A DNA stretch of 64,000 nt from Arthrobacter sp. SLBN-122 (GTDB taxonomy: Bacteria; Actinomycetota; Actinomycetes; Actinomycetales; Micrococcaceae). Below the pieces are notes generated by a model that made no database searches, had not been told where the DNA came from, and worked only from the letters and a program-made list of their open reading frames with translations. This document shows positions 34,090-43,133 of the stretch, piece by piece. How positions within the stretch are numbered: position 1 is the first letter of the stretch; each line of letters begins with the position of its first letter. The position numbers and the translations under genes were made by a program. The stretch lies in the NCBI RefSeq assembly GCF_006715165.1, contig NZ_VFMS01000001.1:1612001-1676000 (forward strand), given 5' to 3'.

Positions 34090-34629
34090 ATGACAGCAGA
34101 ACCCCACCTTCGTCCCAGGCCTCTTGACCCTGCCAGCCTGGCGGTCCTCAGCCTGCCCATGCACGATGCGCGGGTCCGGCCGCTCCTGGACGAACTCGCC
34201 GTCGAATACGACACCCGCTACGGGGACCTGTTCGGACGCTCCGCTGCCGCGGAGGAACTGAACCGCTACCCGGCGGCGGAATTCGAGGAACCGCACGGCG
34301 CCCTGCTGATCATCCAGGAGGATGGCGAGTCGATCGCGGGCGGCGCGTTCCGCCGGTATGACGAAACCACCGCGGAACTGAAGCGGATCTGGACGCACTC
34401 GGCCCACCGTCGTCGTGGTTTGGCCCGGCTGGTGCTGGCCGAGCTGGAAGCCCTGGCTGCCGCGCGAGGCTACACCAGGCTGTACCTCACCACCGGCCCG
34501 CGGCAGCCCGAAGCCAAGCACCTTTACCTCAGCACCGGCTACCAGGCGCAGTTCGACCTCGACGCCGACCCGGAAAGCATTGGACCGCTGGCGTTCACCA
34601 AGGAATTGACCACCGCGCCGAAGGACTAA
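34090..34629 (+). CDS. GNAT-family N-acetyltransferase
   Basis: The ATG at 34090, 2 bases after the previous stop, gives 179 residues. The acetyl-CoA-binding core is visible: LLIIQEDGESIAGGAFRRYD, then AELKRIWTHSAHRRRGLARLVLAELEALA (motif A with the R-R-x-G-L-A pyrophosphate loop), and a YTRLYLTTGPRQPEAKHLYLSTGY motif B. The substrate is unknown. Tight linkage suggests co-expression with the FAD protein. Confidence 0.88.
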   Translation: MTAEPHLRPRPLDPASLAVLSLPMHDARVRPLLDELAVEYDTRYGDLFGRSAAAEELNRYPAAEFEEPHGALLIIQEDGESIAGGAFRRYDETTAELKRIWTHSAHRRRGLARLVLAELEALAAARGYTRLYLTTGPRQPEAKHLYLSTGYQAQFDLDADPESIGPLAFTKELTTAPKD

Positions 34630-34677
34630 CCGCCCGGGCACCGCCCGATCCGGGGCCGCCGCCGCTAAGCTGGCGCC

Positions 34678-36444
34678 ATGGCCACCAAAACCACAGCAGA
34701 GAAGCTTGCCACCATCCAGAAGGGCTACACGCTGGAAGGCCCCACGATTGAGCTGGGGGCCGCCATCATCGACGGCGAGCTCCACAAGGACGCGCCGGTG
34801 CGGCTGCCGCTGGCCATGATGAACCGGCACGGCCTGGTGGCGGGTGCTACCGGTACGGGCAAGACCGTGACGCTGCACATGATGGCGGAGCAGTTGTCCA
34901 CCGCCGGCGTCCCCGTCTTCCTGGCCGACATCAAAGGCGACCTCTCCGGCCTGGCGACTGCCGCCGTCGGCAGTGACAAACTCACCGCCCGCACGCAAAG
35001 CATCGGCCAGCCGTGGCAGGGCAAGACCTTCCCGGTCGAATTCCTGGCGCTGGGCGGCGACGGCAACGGCGTCCCGGTCCGCGCCACGGTGACCTCGTTC
35101 GGGCCCATCCTGCTCTCGCGCATTATGGAGCTGAACGACACGCAGGAATCGAGCCTGCAGCTGGTGTTCTACTTCGCGGACAAGAACGGCCTGGAGCTGA
35201 TCGACCTCAAGGACCTCCGAGCCATCATCCAGTTCCTCACCTCGGACGAGGGCAAGGACCAGCTCGAGGAACTCGGCGGCCTGTCCAAGGCCACCGCGGG
35301 CGTGATCCTGCGCGAGATCGTGACCCTGGAGGCGCAGGGGCTGGAGAAGTTTTTCGGCGAGCCGGAGTTCGATACCGCCGAGCTGCTGCGCACCGCCCCG
35401 GACGGCCGCGGCGTAATCACCTGCCTGGAGCTGCCCACGTTGCAGACCAAGCCCATGCTGTTCTCCACGTTCCTGATGTGGCTGCTGGCGGACTTGTTCG
35501 AGGACCTGCCCGAAGCGGGCGACCTGGACAAGCCCAAGCTGGTGTTCTTCCTGGACGAGGCCCACCTGCTGTTCAACGGCGCGTCCAAGGCCTTCCTCGA
35601 GGCGATCACCACCACCGTCCGGCTCATCCGGTCCAAGGGCGTGGGCATCTTCTTCGTGACCCAGACGCCCAAGGATGTCCCTGCTGACGTGCTGGGCCAG
35701 CTGGCCAACCGGGTGCAACACGCCCTGCGCGCCTTTACCCCCGAGGACGCCAAGGCGCTCAAGGCCACAGTGTCCACGTTCCCGCTCAGCGACTACGACC
35801 TCGAAGAGACGCTCACGTCCGCCGGTATCGGCGAGGCCGTCATCACCGTCATGAACGAAAAAGGTGCACCCACGCCGGTGGCCCTCACCCGGCTCCGGGC
35901 ACCCGAGTCGCTCATGGGTCCCAGCGACGAGTCCCTGGTCCGCAGCACAGTGGCAGGCTCAGCCCTGCTGGGCAAGTACGGAACCGAGGTGGACAACCCC
36001 TCCGCGTACGAGAAGCTCACCGGCAAGGCCGCCGCATCCACGGGTCCGGCGGCTGCATCTCCTGCTGCCGGCGCATCTAAGACGCCTGGCGGGTACGACG
36101 TCGACGCCGAAGCCCGGCGGATCGAGGAGGAGATCCTGGGCCGGCCCAGCAGCAGGCCTGCGCCGGACCCGGCACCGCAGGATCCGGAACCCCAGTACAG
36201 CGAACCGGATGACGTTGAGCCGGCGCCGTCCAAGCCTCGGGCAAAAGCGCCGCGGGCCCCGCGGACGCGACAGTCCCGGGAGCCACAGCCACAGCCCGGC
36301 GGCATGATGGGTGACCTCGGAGGGGTACTCGGCGGTGCCCTGGGTGGCGGGCTCAAGAGCATGGCGCGGTCCATGGGCACGCAACTGGGACGCGAACTGC
36401 TCCGCGGAGTGTTCGGCACGTCCTCCCGGCGACGCCGCCGCTGA
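34678..36444 (+). CDS. HerA-like ATPase, DUF853 (YjgR family)
   Basis: This 588-residue cytoplasmic protein has Walker A GATGTGKT at 56-63, VPVFLADIKGDLSGLA, and Walker B LVFFLDEAHLLF near residue 290, followed by IFFVTQTPKDVPADVLGQLANRVQHALRAF. These define the DUF853 HerA/FtsK-related ATPases, whose cellular role is not settled. The last 150 residues are a Pro/Ala/Glu/Arg-rich disordered region ending in a Gly-rich segment and RRRRR. The gene stands alone between the GNAT and a membrane-anchored protein. Confidence 0.93.
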   Translation: MATKTTAEKLATIQKGYTLEGPTIELGAAIIDGELHKDAPVRLPLAMMNRHGLVAGATGTGKTVTLHMMAEQLSTAGVPVFLADIKGDLSGLATAAVGSDKLTARTQSIGQPWQGKTFPVEFLALGGDGNGVPVRATVTSFGPILLSRIMELNDTQESSLQLVFYFADKNGLELIDLKDLRAIIQFLTSDEGKDQLEELGGLSKATAGVILREIVTLEAQGLEKFFGEPEFDTAELLRTAPDGRGVITCLELPTLQTKPMLFSTFLMWLLADLFEDLPEAGDLDKPKLVFFLDEAHLLFNGASKAFLEAITTTVRLIRSKGVGIFFVTQTPKDVPADVLGQLANRVQHALRAFTPEDAKALKATVSTFPLSDYDLEETLTSAGIGEAVITVMNEKGAPTPVALTRLRAPESLMGPSDESLVRSTVAGSALLGKYGTEVDNPSAYEKLTGKAAASTGPAAASPAAGASKTPGGYDVDAEARRIEEEILGRPSSRPAPDPAPQDPEPQYSEPDDVEPAPSKPRAKAPRAPRTRQSREPQPQPGGMMGDLGGVLGGALGGGLKSMARSMGTQLGRELLRGVFGTSSRRRRR

Positions 36445-36657
36445 GGCTGCCGCTCCCGGCCCTGACGCTGGGAACCTGCCGCTCCTTGCCCTGCACCTCA
36501 TAGCTCTGCACCGGGTGTCCCGGGGACCTGCCCAAGGTTCCTGTTGACGCTGTCCCGGCCGCCCGGCGTCGGGCGTTCACCCGCCGTTGCCGGGCAGATT
36601 AGGGGGACGCCAACTTTAGTGTGTGTCCGCACTGCCGTTACTGTAAGGAACGTGCAG

Positions 36658-37650
36658 ATGAGTCAAGCGTTGGTGAGGATCGCGGCCGGATGGCTGCTGG
36701 GCCTCATGCTTGCCGTCGCCGCAGCCGTGGTGGCCATCAACGTGGTGAACAATACCGTGGCCAGTCCGCAGCAGCCGGTCAGGGAGTATCTGGATGCCCT
36801 GAAAAGCGGTGACGGGGGGCGTGCGCTGGGGCTCCTGAAGGCCGCCGTTCCGCCCAGCAACGCCGCCATGCTGGACGGCCCCGGGTTGCAGACGTCAGCG
36901 TCCCGCGTCGCCAATGTGGCCATCGGCGACCCCGAGGAACGCCCGAACAACCAGGTGATGGTGCCCCTCGAGTACACCATAGACGGCAGCCGCCTGCACA
37001 CGGAATTCCTGCTGCAGAAGACCGGCACCGAGTGGTTGTTCTTCAACACCTGGGCGTTCGTCCCGTCCCGTCTGCCCACGGTTGATATCACCGTGGTCAA
37101 CGGCAGCGAGGCCACTGTCAACGGCGTCCCGGTCAACATGCCCAACGGCCGCAACTCCTTCGCCGTGTTCTACCCCGGGGAGTACGAGGCCTCCCTCGAC
37201 GGACAGTACTTCTCGGCACCGGCCACCCGCGCCACCGTCACTTCCAAGGACACCCCGGTGGCGCCGCTGAACCTGCTGACCCAGGCCACTGACAAGCTGA
37301 AGAACGATGTTGCGGCCAAGATCCGGGAATTCCTGGACAGCTGCGCGGCGGAGGCCGTCAAGGAACAGAAGCTCCAGCCCGACTGCCCCTTCTACTACAC
37401 CAGCAACAACAGGGTCCAGGACGGCAGCATCCGATGGACCGTGACCGAATACCCCGGTGTATCGGTGGAGCCGTTCGACGGCCGCTGGGTGGTGGCACCC
37501 CTGGACGGCAAGGCCAAGGTGGAGGCGCTCCAGCAGAACTCGTTCACCGGTGCCTGGTATCCTCTGGATCAAGAGGTGGACTTCAGCTTCACCACCCGCT
37601 TGGACGTCACCGGCGACACGGTCAAAGTCACCCCGATGCTGAGCTTCTAG
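36658..37650 (+). CDS. Membrane-anchored protein of unknown function
   Basis: The preferred ATG at 36658 has AAGGAA 7 bases upstream and directly precedes a single membrane helix (IAAGWLLGLMLAVAAAVVAIN), giving 330 residues with the rest outside. The external part begins PVREYLDALKSGDGGRALGL, resembling a small NTF2-like or lipoprotein-associated fold, and contains repeated beta-rich modules (TVDITVVNGSEATVNG; FAVFYPGEYEASLDG). Actinobacterial genomes encode similar proteins, sometimes with zinc-ribbon N-termini, which this one lacks. No enzymatic motif is seen. Confidence 0.7.
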   Translation: MSQALVRIAAGWLLGLMLAVAAAVVAINVVNNTVASPQQPVREYLDALKSGDGGRALGLLKAAVPPSNAAMLDGPGLQTSASRVANVAIGDPEERPNNQVMVPLEYTIDGSRLHTEFLLQKTGTEWLFFNTWAFVPSRLPTVDITVVNGSEATVNGVPVNMPNGRNSFAVFYPGEYEASLDGQYFSAPATRATVTSKDTPVAPLNLLTQATDKLKNDVAAKIREFLDSCAAEAVKEQKLQPDCPFYYTSNNRVQDGSIRWTVTEYPGVSVEPFDGRWVVAPLDGKAKVEALQQNSFTGAWYPLDQEVDFSFTTRLDVTGDTVKVTPMLSF

Positions 37651-37663
37651 CCCGCCTCCCGCC

Positions 37664-37691
37664 AGTCCGCGTCACGCCAGGCACGCTTTCA
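37664..37691. repeat. 28-bp direct repeat, left copy, flanking the DUF559 gene
   Basis: agtccgcgtcacgccaggcacgctttca in two parts (37664-37677 and onward) is identical over 28 bases to 38671-38698. The copies bracket a segment of about 1 kb holding one gene. Confidence 0.85.
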
Positions 37692-37780
37692 GGCCTGGTG
37701 CGTGCTGCCGCCCTTGATTTTCCAGGGTTCCGGCAACTCGGATGGCGTGAAAACATGCTCTGCGTGACCCCGCCGACTCG

Positions 37781-38599
37781 CTACCGCCGCCGTTTCAGGA
37801 CGGTAAGCACCTGCTCCACCATCTCCTGCGGCCGGAACACCACGTCGGCGTAGTAGTAGCGGAGTGCTGTGTACCCCTGCAGGACCGACTCGTTGTTGCG
37901 CCGATGGTCCTTTTGAACCTGTTTCCACTCCGCGTGATGCCTCCCGTCCAGTTCCACCACCAGCCACCCGTCCAGCAGCAGATCTACATACCCCACCCGC
38001 TCCAGGTACACCTGCGGCTGCACCTGGATCCCCGCCTTGCGGAGGTATGTCCGTGCCAGCGTCTCGAGCAGTGAATCCGCCCCACTGTCCACCCAGTCCA
38101 GAACCGCCCTGGCCCTTCCGTTGCGATGTCCCGGTAACCGCTTGTGCAGGAAATCCACAGTCATGTCGCCGCGCGTGACGGCGCACTCCACCATCACCAG
38201 CGACTCCGCAAAAGGCAGGCATCGCAGCGCATGGATCAGCACATCGGCCAGGGCAGCCACCGGCTGAAGGGGAGAAGGCGGCAGGAGAAGTCCTGCGTGG
38301 TGGACGGCGGCGCCGCAGACAGCTTCCTGGCGGCGATGGTAAACGTGGCGCCTTCCATCCGAGGGGAGTGACCAAAGGCTGTAGGGAGACGCGGCGCTGG
38401 AACACGTCAGCAGCTCCCGGTTCCGCAGCACGGCAACCAAGTCCGAAGGCGCCGTCGGAAGAGCATAAAGCCCTCGATCCGGTTGCAGCACCCCGGCCCT
38501 CACGGCACGCCGAAGGGCGGCGTCATCCACTCCGAGCCTTGCCAGGGCTGACCTTCGGGCGGCGCCGCCGCAGATTTCCAGGGCTTTGAGGGCATCCAT
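37781..38599 (-). CDS. DUF559/Vsr-like endonuclease-fold protein with winged-helix N-terminus
   Basis: This 272-residue protein has an N-terminal AbiEi-antitoxin-like winged helix (LARLGVDDAALRRAVRAGVL, then GLYALP). The C-terminal domain carries VGYVDLLLDGWLVVELDGRHH, where Asp and Glu-x-Asp match the PD-(D/E)XK/Vsr-like active-site pattern, then KDHRRNNESVLQGYTALRYYYADV. Proteins of this kind are frequent and variable in Micrococcales and their targets are unknown. It lies on the minus strand between 28-bp direct repeats, as if inserted as a unit. Confidence 0.8.
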   Translation of the reverse strand: MDALKALEICGGAARRSALARLGVDDAALRRAVRAGVLQPDRGLYALPTAPSDLVAVLRNRELLTCSSAASPYSLWSLPSDGRRHVYHRRQEAVCGAAVHHAGLLLPPSPLQPVAALADVLIHALRCLPFAESLVMVECAVTRGDMTVDFLHKRLPGHRNGRARAVLDWVDSGADSLLETLARTYLRKAGIQVQPQVYLERVGYVDLLLDGWLVVELDGRHHAEWKQVQKDHRRNNESVLQGYTALRYYYADVVFRPQEMVEQVLTVLKRRR

Positions 38600-38670
38600 G
38601 CAGCCATGCTGCCCAGCTCCTGAAGGTGGCCGACAGCCTGCCCCGGGCCTATGTGGACAGCAGCGAACAC

Positions 38671-38698
38671 AGTCCGCGTCACGCCAGGCACGCTTTCA
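38671..38698. repeat. 28-bp direct repeat, right copy, flanking the DUF559 gene
   Basis: Identical to 37664-37691 and in the same orientation. It lies 72 bases upstream of the DUF559 start and before the terminator of the thioredoxin-NHL gene. Confidence 0.85.
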
Positions 38699-38758
38699 AG
38701 ACCCTCGGAGAACGAAAACCCTGGAATTCCGCGGCTGCCATTACGCCGGAAACGCGAA

Positions 38759-38798
38759 AGGCTGCTTCCCGTGACGCAGGGTCACAAGGAAGCAGCCT
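38759..38798 (-). terminator. Strong terminator of the thioredoxin-NHL gene
   Basis: Outer stem 38759-38769 with 38788-38798 (aggctgcttcc/ggaagcagcct) and inner stem GTGAC/GTCAC (38771-38775 with 38781-38785) form one long interrupted hairpin, 26 bases past the stop codon at 38824. Confidence 0.8.
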
Positions 38799-38823
38799 CT
38801 CAGCACAACAGCAGCCGGCCGGG

Positions 38824-40848
38824 TCAGTCCATGCCGCGCAGGTCCAGGACCAGTTCGGTGTCACCATCGGCCTGCAGGACCACGGGGATGCCCCAGTCCT
38901 GCTGGTACAGGTGGCAGGCGGCGTGGTCCGGGATCTCGCCGTCCTCGGTCTCGGGGCCATCACAGGCCGCGGCCCGGGCGGTAATGTGCAGCACGCCCTC
39001 GGGCACGTCCCGGGACAGCTCCAGGGTGCGCAGCAGTCCCACGGAGGTCCCGCCGCCGGACACCAGCAGCTCCGGCGGGGTGGAGGAGATCTTCAGCTGC
39101 GTGGGGTCGCCCCAGCGGTCGTCGAGCTTCTGCCCGGTGGGCGCGGTGAAACGGACCGTCAGATCAAGCGTCCCGGGAGCCACGGGGCTCTTGGGCCGGT
39201 GGGTCTGCGACGCACCCTCATCCACCTGCTGCGCTTCCTTGGGGATGGGAACGTAGACCAGCTGGTGCTTGTTCGCCTCCACCACCACCAGCAGCGGCTC
39301 CGAGCCGGCTGACTGCGTGTGGTCCACAATCACGTCGGACGGCTCTGCGAGGCCGCGGGCCAGCGTGGACACCGTGCCGGATGCGGGATCGTAGCGGCGC
39401 ACCGCCCCGTTGTAGGTATCCGCGATCGCCACGGAGCCGTCCGGCAGGACCGTCACTCCGAGCGGGTGCTGCAGACGTGCCTCGGGGGCGGGGCCGTCGC
39501 GGAAGCCGAAATCGAACAGTCCCTTGCCCACCGCGGACTCCACGGTGATGGTGCCGCCATCGGCGATGACCAGCTTGCGCAGGGCGGAGGTTTCGGAGTC
39601 CGCCACCCAGATGTTGCCGTCGGCATCCTCGGCCAGGCCGGACGACTGGGCGAACCAGGCCTCATGCGCGGGGCCGTCGAGCAGGCCTTCCAGCCCGTTG
39701 CCGGCAATGATGGCCACGGCGCCCGTAATGGGATCGAAGCTGAAAATCTGGTGCGTGCCGGCCATCGCCACCACCACCGCGTTCAGCTTGCGCGACCACA
39801 CCACGTCCCACGGCGAGCTCAGGGCAACCTCCAGCGGATCGCTGCCCAGGGATCCACTGAACCCGGCGCCTTCCTCGTCCACGCGTGCCGGGCCGGTTTC
39901 CAGCAGGCGCTGAATGCCGTTGCCGGCCAGGGTGGAGGCCTTTCCGTCCGTGAGCGAGAGTCCCCTCAGGCGGTGGTTGACCGAGTCGGCAATGACGACG
40001 TCGTATCCCGCCTTGGCTGCCACATCTTCCGGGAGCAGGACCAGGCCCTGGGGTTCGTTGAACTGGGCGCTGGCGGTGTCCCCCGCGGCAGGCCCGTCGG
40101 CATAGCCCTTGGTGCCGGAACCGAAGGTGGCCAGGACGGTCTGGAAGTCGGTGCCCAGCTCCACCAGGCGGTGGTGGCCGGTGTCGGTGACCAGCCAGGA
40201 GCCCTTCTCCGCGGCGCCGCCGGCCGCGGCACTTGCGGAAGAACCGTCGTCGGACGTTCCAGCCGGAGCCGCGGAGCCCCGGCCCGCCGGCAGGAACAAA
40301 GCCTTGCCAGGGAAGCGGAGGGTGCCGGAGGTCGCCTCCGGCGCCACGTACGGGCCGGAGCCGCGGTGCAGGGTGCCCTTGGCCTCGTGTTCGGCGATGA
40401 GCTCGGGGATCAGCACGGCGAGCCCGTCCGCGTGGCCCTCGCCGGAGAGGTGCGCCACGATGTAGCCCTCGGGGTCGATGACCACCAGGGTGGGCCAAGC
40501 GCGGGCGGTGTAGGCCTTCCAGGTGTCCAGCTCCGGATCGTCCAGCACGGGGTGGTGGATCTCGTACCGCTCCACGGCTGCGGCCAGCGCCACCGGATCG
40601 GCTTCGTGCTCAAACTTGGGCGAGTGGACCCCCACGGTGACCAGGACGTCCGAGTACTGCTCTTCCAGCGGGCGCAGCTCATCCAGGACGTGCAGGCAGT
40701 TGATGCAGCAGAAGGTCCAGAAATCGAGCAGCACGATCTTGCCGCGCAGGGCCTCGAGGTCCAGGCTCTTGCCGCCGGTGTTCAACCAGTTGCGGCCCAC
40801 CAGTTCGGAGGCCCGGACCCGGGCATGCGTGCGTACGGTTTCGCTCAT
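38824..40848 (-). CDS. Thioredoxin-like protein with NHL repeats (NHLRC2-like)
   Basis: This 674-residue protein joins a TlpA/thioredoxin-like domain (IVLLDFWTFCCINCLHVLDEL, redox pair C48-x-x-C51) to a six-bladed NHL beta-propeller (from about 210; repeats include GLVLLPEDVAAKAGYDVVIADSVNHRLR and VAIADTYNGAVRRYDP) and a small C-terminal beta domain. No signal peptide is seen. The architecture matches the bacterial relatives of NHLRC2. Its start shares an ATGA overlap with the CopD-CtaG stop, so the two are translationally coupled; a link to copper or disulfide handling in respiratory-chain assembly is plausible but unproven. Confidence 0.92.
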   Translation of the reverse strand: MSETVRTHARVRASELVGRNWLNTGGKSLDLEALRGKIVLLDFWTFCCINCLHVLDELRPLEEQYSDVLVTVGVHSPKFEHEADPVALAAAVERYEIHHPVLDDPELDTWKAYTARAWPTLVVIDPEGYIVAHLSGEGHADGLAVLIPELIAEHEAKGTLHRGSGPYVAPEATSGTLRFPGKALFLPAGRGSAAPAGTSDDGSSASAAAGGAAEKGSWLVTDTGHHRLVELGTDFQTVLATFGSGTKGYADGPAAGDTASAQFNEPQGLVLLPEDVAAKAGYDVVIADSVNHRLRGLSLTDGKASTLAGNGIQRLLETGPARVDEEGAGFSGSLGSDPLEVALSSPWDVVWSRKLNAVVVAMAGTHQIFSFDPITGAVAIIAGNGLEGLLDGPAHEAWFAQSSGLAEDADGNIWVADSETSALRKLVIADGGTITVESAVGKGLFDFGFRDGPAPEARLQHPLGVTVLPDGSVAIADTYNGAVRRYDPASGTVSTLARGLAEPSDVIVDHTQSAGSEPLLVVVEANKHQLVYVPIPKEAQQVDEGASQTHRPKSPVAPGTLDLTVRFTAPTGQKLDDRWGDPTQLKISSTPPELLVSGGGTSVGLLRTLELSRDVPEGVLHITARAAACDGPETEDGEIPDHAACHLYQQDWGIPVVLQADGDTELVLDLRGMD

Positions 40849-43010
40849 CAGCGTCCTTCCAGCTTGTTGCGTTCAGCCAGCTTGGCGTCGCGTTCGGCCA
40901 ATTTGGCAAACATATCGTTGTAAGCGGTCAGATCGGCGTCATTATTCCTGTCCGCCGCTCGGTCCACCCGTTTGGTCTCCCTCTGGTCGGACCTGGACCA
41001 CATGATGGCGACGCCGATTGCCACCAGCAGCGTGGGCACCTCGCCGATGCCCCAGGCCACCGCTCCGCCGGTCTGCTGGTCAACAAGAGCTGACGGTCCC
41101 CACGCGCGGCCAAGGTTGCCAAAGTAATCCGCAGCCAGCAGCCCAGTGCCGCCCATGATGGAGACGCCGAAGAAAGCGTGGAAGCCCATGGTGGCCAGCA
41201 GCAGGAGCAGCCGCATGGGGTACGGCGCACGCAGCGGCAGGGGGTCGGTGCCGATCATGCTCAGCACGAAGATGTATCCGGTGAGCAGGAAGTGCAGGTT
41301 CATCAGTTCGTGGCCCACATGCTCGCGCATGGCGAAGCCGAACAGGTCCGAGTAGTAGAACAGCACGATCGAACCGGCGAAGTTCGCGGCCGCAAACAGC
41401 GGGTGGGTGACCAGCTGCGAGAACTTCGAGTGCACGAACACCAGGAGCCATTCCCGCGTGCCGCGTGAGCCGTCGCCGCGCGCGGGCAGCGCGCGCAGGG
41501 CAAGGGTCACCGGGGCACCCAGCACCAGGAAGATCGGGGCCACCATGGTCAGGGCCATGTGGTCCACCATGTGCGCGGAGAACAGGACGCGGCCATAGAC
41601 CGACGGCGGCCCGGACGTGATGTAGGTCAGGACCACCAGGCCGATGACCCAATTCACGGACCGGAACCACTGCCATGAGTCGCCGCGGCGGCGGACCTTG
41701 GCCACACCCAGGAAATAAGTCACCAGGCCGAAGAGGGCCACTGCCACCCAGAGCCAGTCCAGGCGCCATTCGGTCAGCCAGCGTTCTGGCGTCAGCTCCG
41801 GGGGCAGGTCGTAGCCGCTGAGGATGAAGGCGGGCGAGGCATTGGGCGCCGGTTCGGTGGGCTGGGGCGGAGCAGAGCGGCCCAGGGCCACGGCGATGCC
41901 GGAGGTGGCCCCCATGATCAGCAGTTCGGCCAGCACCAGCTGCCAGAGGACCCGTCGTGAAGACAGGGTGGAGCCCTTGCGGCCCAGCTGCGGGATGACC
42001 CACTGCCGGTGCATGAAGCCGATGCCGCCCAGCACCACCGCGGCCGCGCTCTTGGCCAGGATCAGCTGGCCGTAGGCGGAGCCGAAGAGATCACCCCAGC
42101 TGGTGACCCGGATGCTCGCGTTGATAACGCCGGAGGCGAAGACCAGCACGAACGCGAAGCCGGCCAACGTGGAGAACCGCCGGAGCGTGGGTTCGGTGAT
42201 GTCAGTGGCTGCCCCGGCCTTGGTCCCGGTGAGGATCCCGGACAGCAGGGCCAGGATGATGATGCCGCCCACCCAGGTGCTCACGCCCACCAGGTGCAGG
42301 CCGAGTGAGTTGATGGCGCCCTCGTGGTCGGAAGAGCTGGACGAGTGGCCGATCAAGGCGGTGGGGACCAGGCCAATGAGGGCCAGGACGAGGGTCAGCG
42401 CCAGGCCGCCCAGTGACCTGACGCCGAACAGCGCTGTGGTCACCACCGCGGCGATGATGATGACGGCAAGCCAGGCCCGGCCCGTTTCGATGTCCGTCAT
42501 GAAATACACCAGGGCCTGGGTGAACGCTGGGTCGCCGGACAGCCCCTGCCCCGCAACGTCGGCATAGGTGAGCACCAGGACTGCGATGGCGGACAGGGTC
42601 CACACGGCACCGGCGACGGCGGCGACGGCGAGGACGCGGGTGAAGGCGGGATGCTCGGGTGCACCGTTGTTGCCTGCCGCTTCCCGATCGCGGCCACGGG
42701 CATTAAGGCCTTTGGGAAGAATGCCGACGGCGAAGATCAGGCCACCGATGACCGTCGCCAGGGAGACGTTGTGGACGGCCTTGCTGATAGGAAGGCCCCA
42801 ACGCACCAGGGCGCCGGGATCGGCGACGCTGCGGGCCGCTGCAGCGCCGGAGAAGACCAGTGCTGCTGCGAGGCCCAGGAAGAGTGCTGCCAGGCCTGCA
42901 AGCTGCCAGGGCACCGGGATCCTCCGGCTTCCGGCGTCCCGGACCGCAGCTCCCTTGCCAGGATCGGACTGGGGCGCGGTGGAACGTGGTTTTGCGGCAG
43001 AAGACACCAT
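40848..43010 (-). CDS. Fused CopD (copper resistance D) and CtaG (cytochrome oxidase assembly) membrane protein
   Basis: This 720-residue polytopic protein has an N-terminal CopD-like part with helices such as AVHNVSLATVIGGLIFAVG and LHLVGVSTWVGGIIILALL, and a C-terminal CtaG_caa3 part with FSAHMVDHMALTMVAPIFLVLGAPVTLALR, HPLFAAANFAGSIVLFYYSDLF, LMNLHFLLTGYIFV and FHAFFGVSIMG. The histidines in these helices are candidate copper ligands. CtaG proteins deliver copper to the oxidase, and CopD moves copper across the membrane. A charged tail ends the protein. It is the upstream gene of a two-gene operon with the thioredoxin-NHL protein. Confidence 0.93.
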   Translation of the reverse strand: MVSSAAKPRSTAPQSDPGKGAAVRDAGSRRIPVPWQLAGLAALFLGLAAALVFSGAAAARSVADPGALVRWGLPISKAVHNVSLATVIGGLIFAVGILPKGLNARGRDREAAGNNGAPEHPAFTRVLAVAAVAGAVWTLSAIAVLVLTYADVAGQGLSGDPAFTQALVYFMTDIETGRAWLAVIIIAAVVTTALFGVRSLGGLALTLVLALIGLVPTALIGHSSSSSDHEGAINSLGLHLVGVSTWVGGIIILALLSGILTGTKAGAATDITEPTLRRFSTLAGFAFVLVFASGVINASIRVTSWGDLFGSAYGQLILAKSAAAVVLGGIGFMHRQWVIPQLGRKGSTLSSRRVLWQLVLAELLIMGATSGIAVALGRSAPPQPTEPAPNASPAFILSGYDLPPELTPERWLTEWRLDWLWVAVALFGLVTYFLGVAKVRRRGDSWQWFRSVNWVIGLVVLTYITSGPPSVYGRVLFSAHMVDHMALTMVAPIFLVLGAPVTLALRALPARGDGSRGTREWLLVFVHSKFSQLVTHPLFAAANFAGSIVLFYYSDLFGFAMREHVGHELMNLHFLLTGYIFVLSMIGTDPLPLRAPYPMRLLLLLATMGFHAFFGVSIMGGTGLLAADYFGNLGRAWGPSALVDQQTGGAVAWGIGEVPTLLVAIGVAIMWSRSDQRETKRVDRAADRNNDADLTAYNDMFAKLAERDAKLAERNKLEGR

Positions 43011-43067
43011 TCCATTGTCCGCTACGCCTGCCCGGGCCGCGAATCCGGGAGCGGGCTGTTAAAGCGA

Positions 43068-43098
43068 AGGAGCGGCAACCCAGGGGGTTGCCGCTCCT
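43068..43098 (-). terminator. Rho-independent-type terminator of hup
   Basis: A perfect 13-bp stem (43068-43080 with 43086-43098, aggagcggcaacc/ggttgccgctcct) and a 5-base loop stand 36 bases past the hup stop, between hup and the CopD-CtaG gene. Confidence 0.88.
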
Positions 43099-43133
43099 CG
43101 TTCCAGCCGGCTGCGTGCCGGACGGGACAAACC

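Noticed and set aside
33445..35721. 758-residue minus-strand frame opposite the FAD protein, GNAT and DUF853 genes
   Set aside because: It crosses three genuine plus-strand genes and has shadow-frame composition.
39319..40923. 534-residue plus-strand frame opposite the thioredoxin-NHL gene
   Set aside because: Antisense to a protein with clear domains; no motifs of its own.
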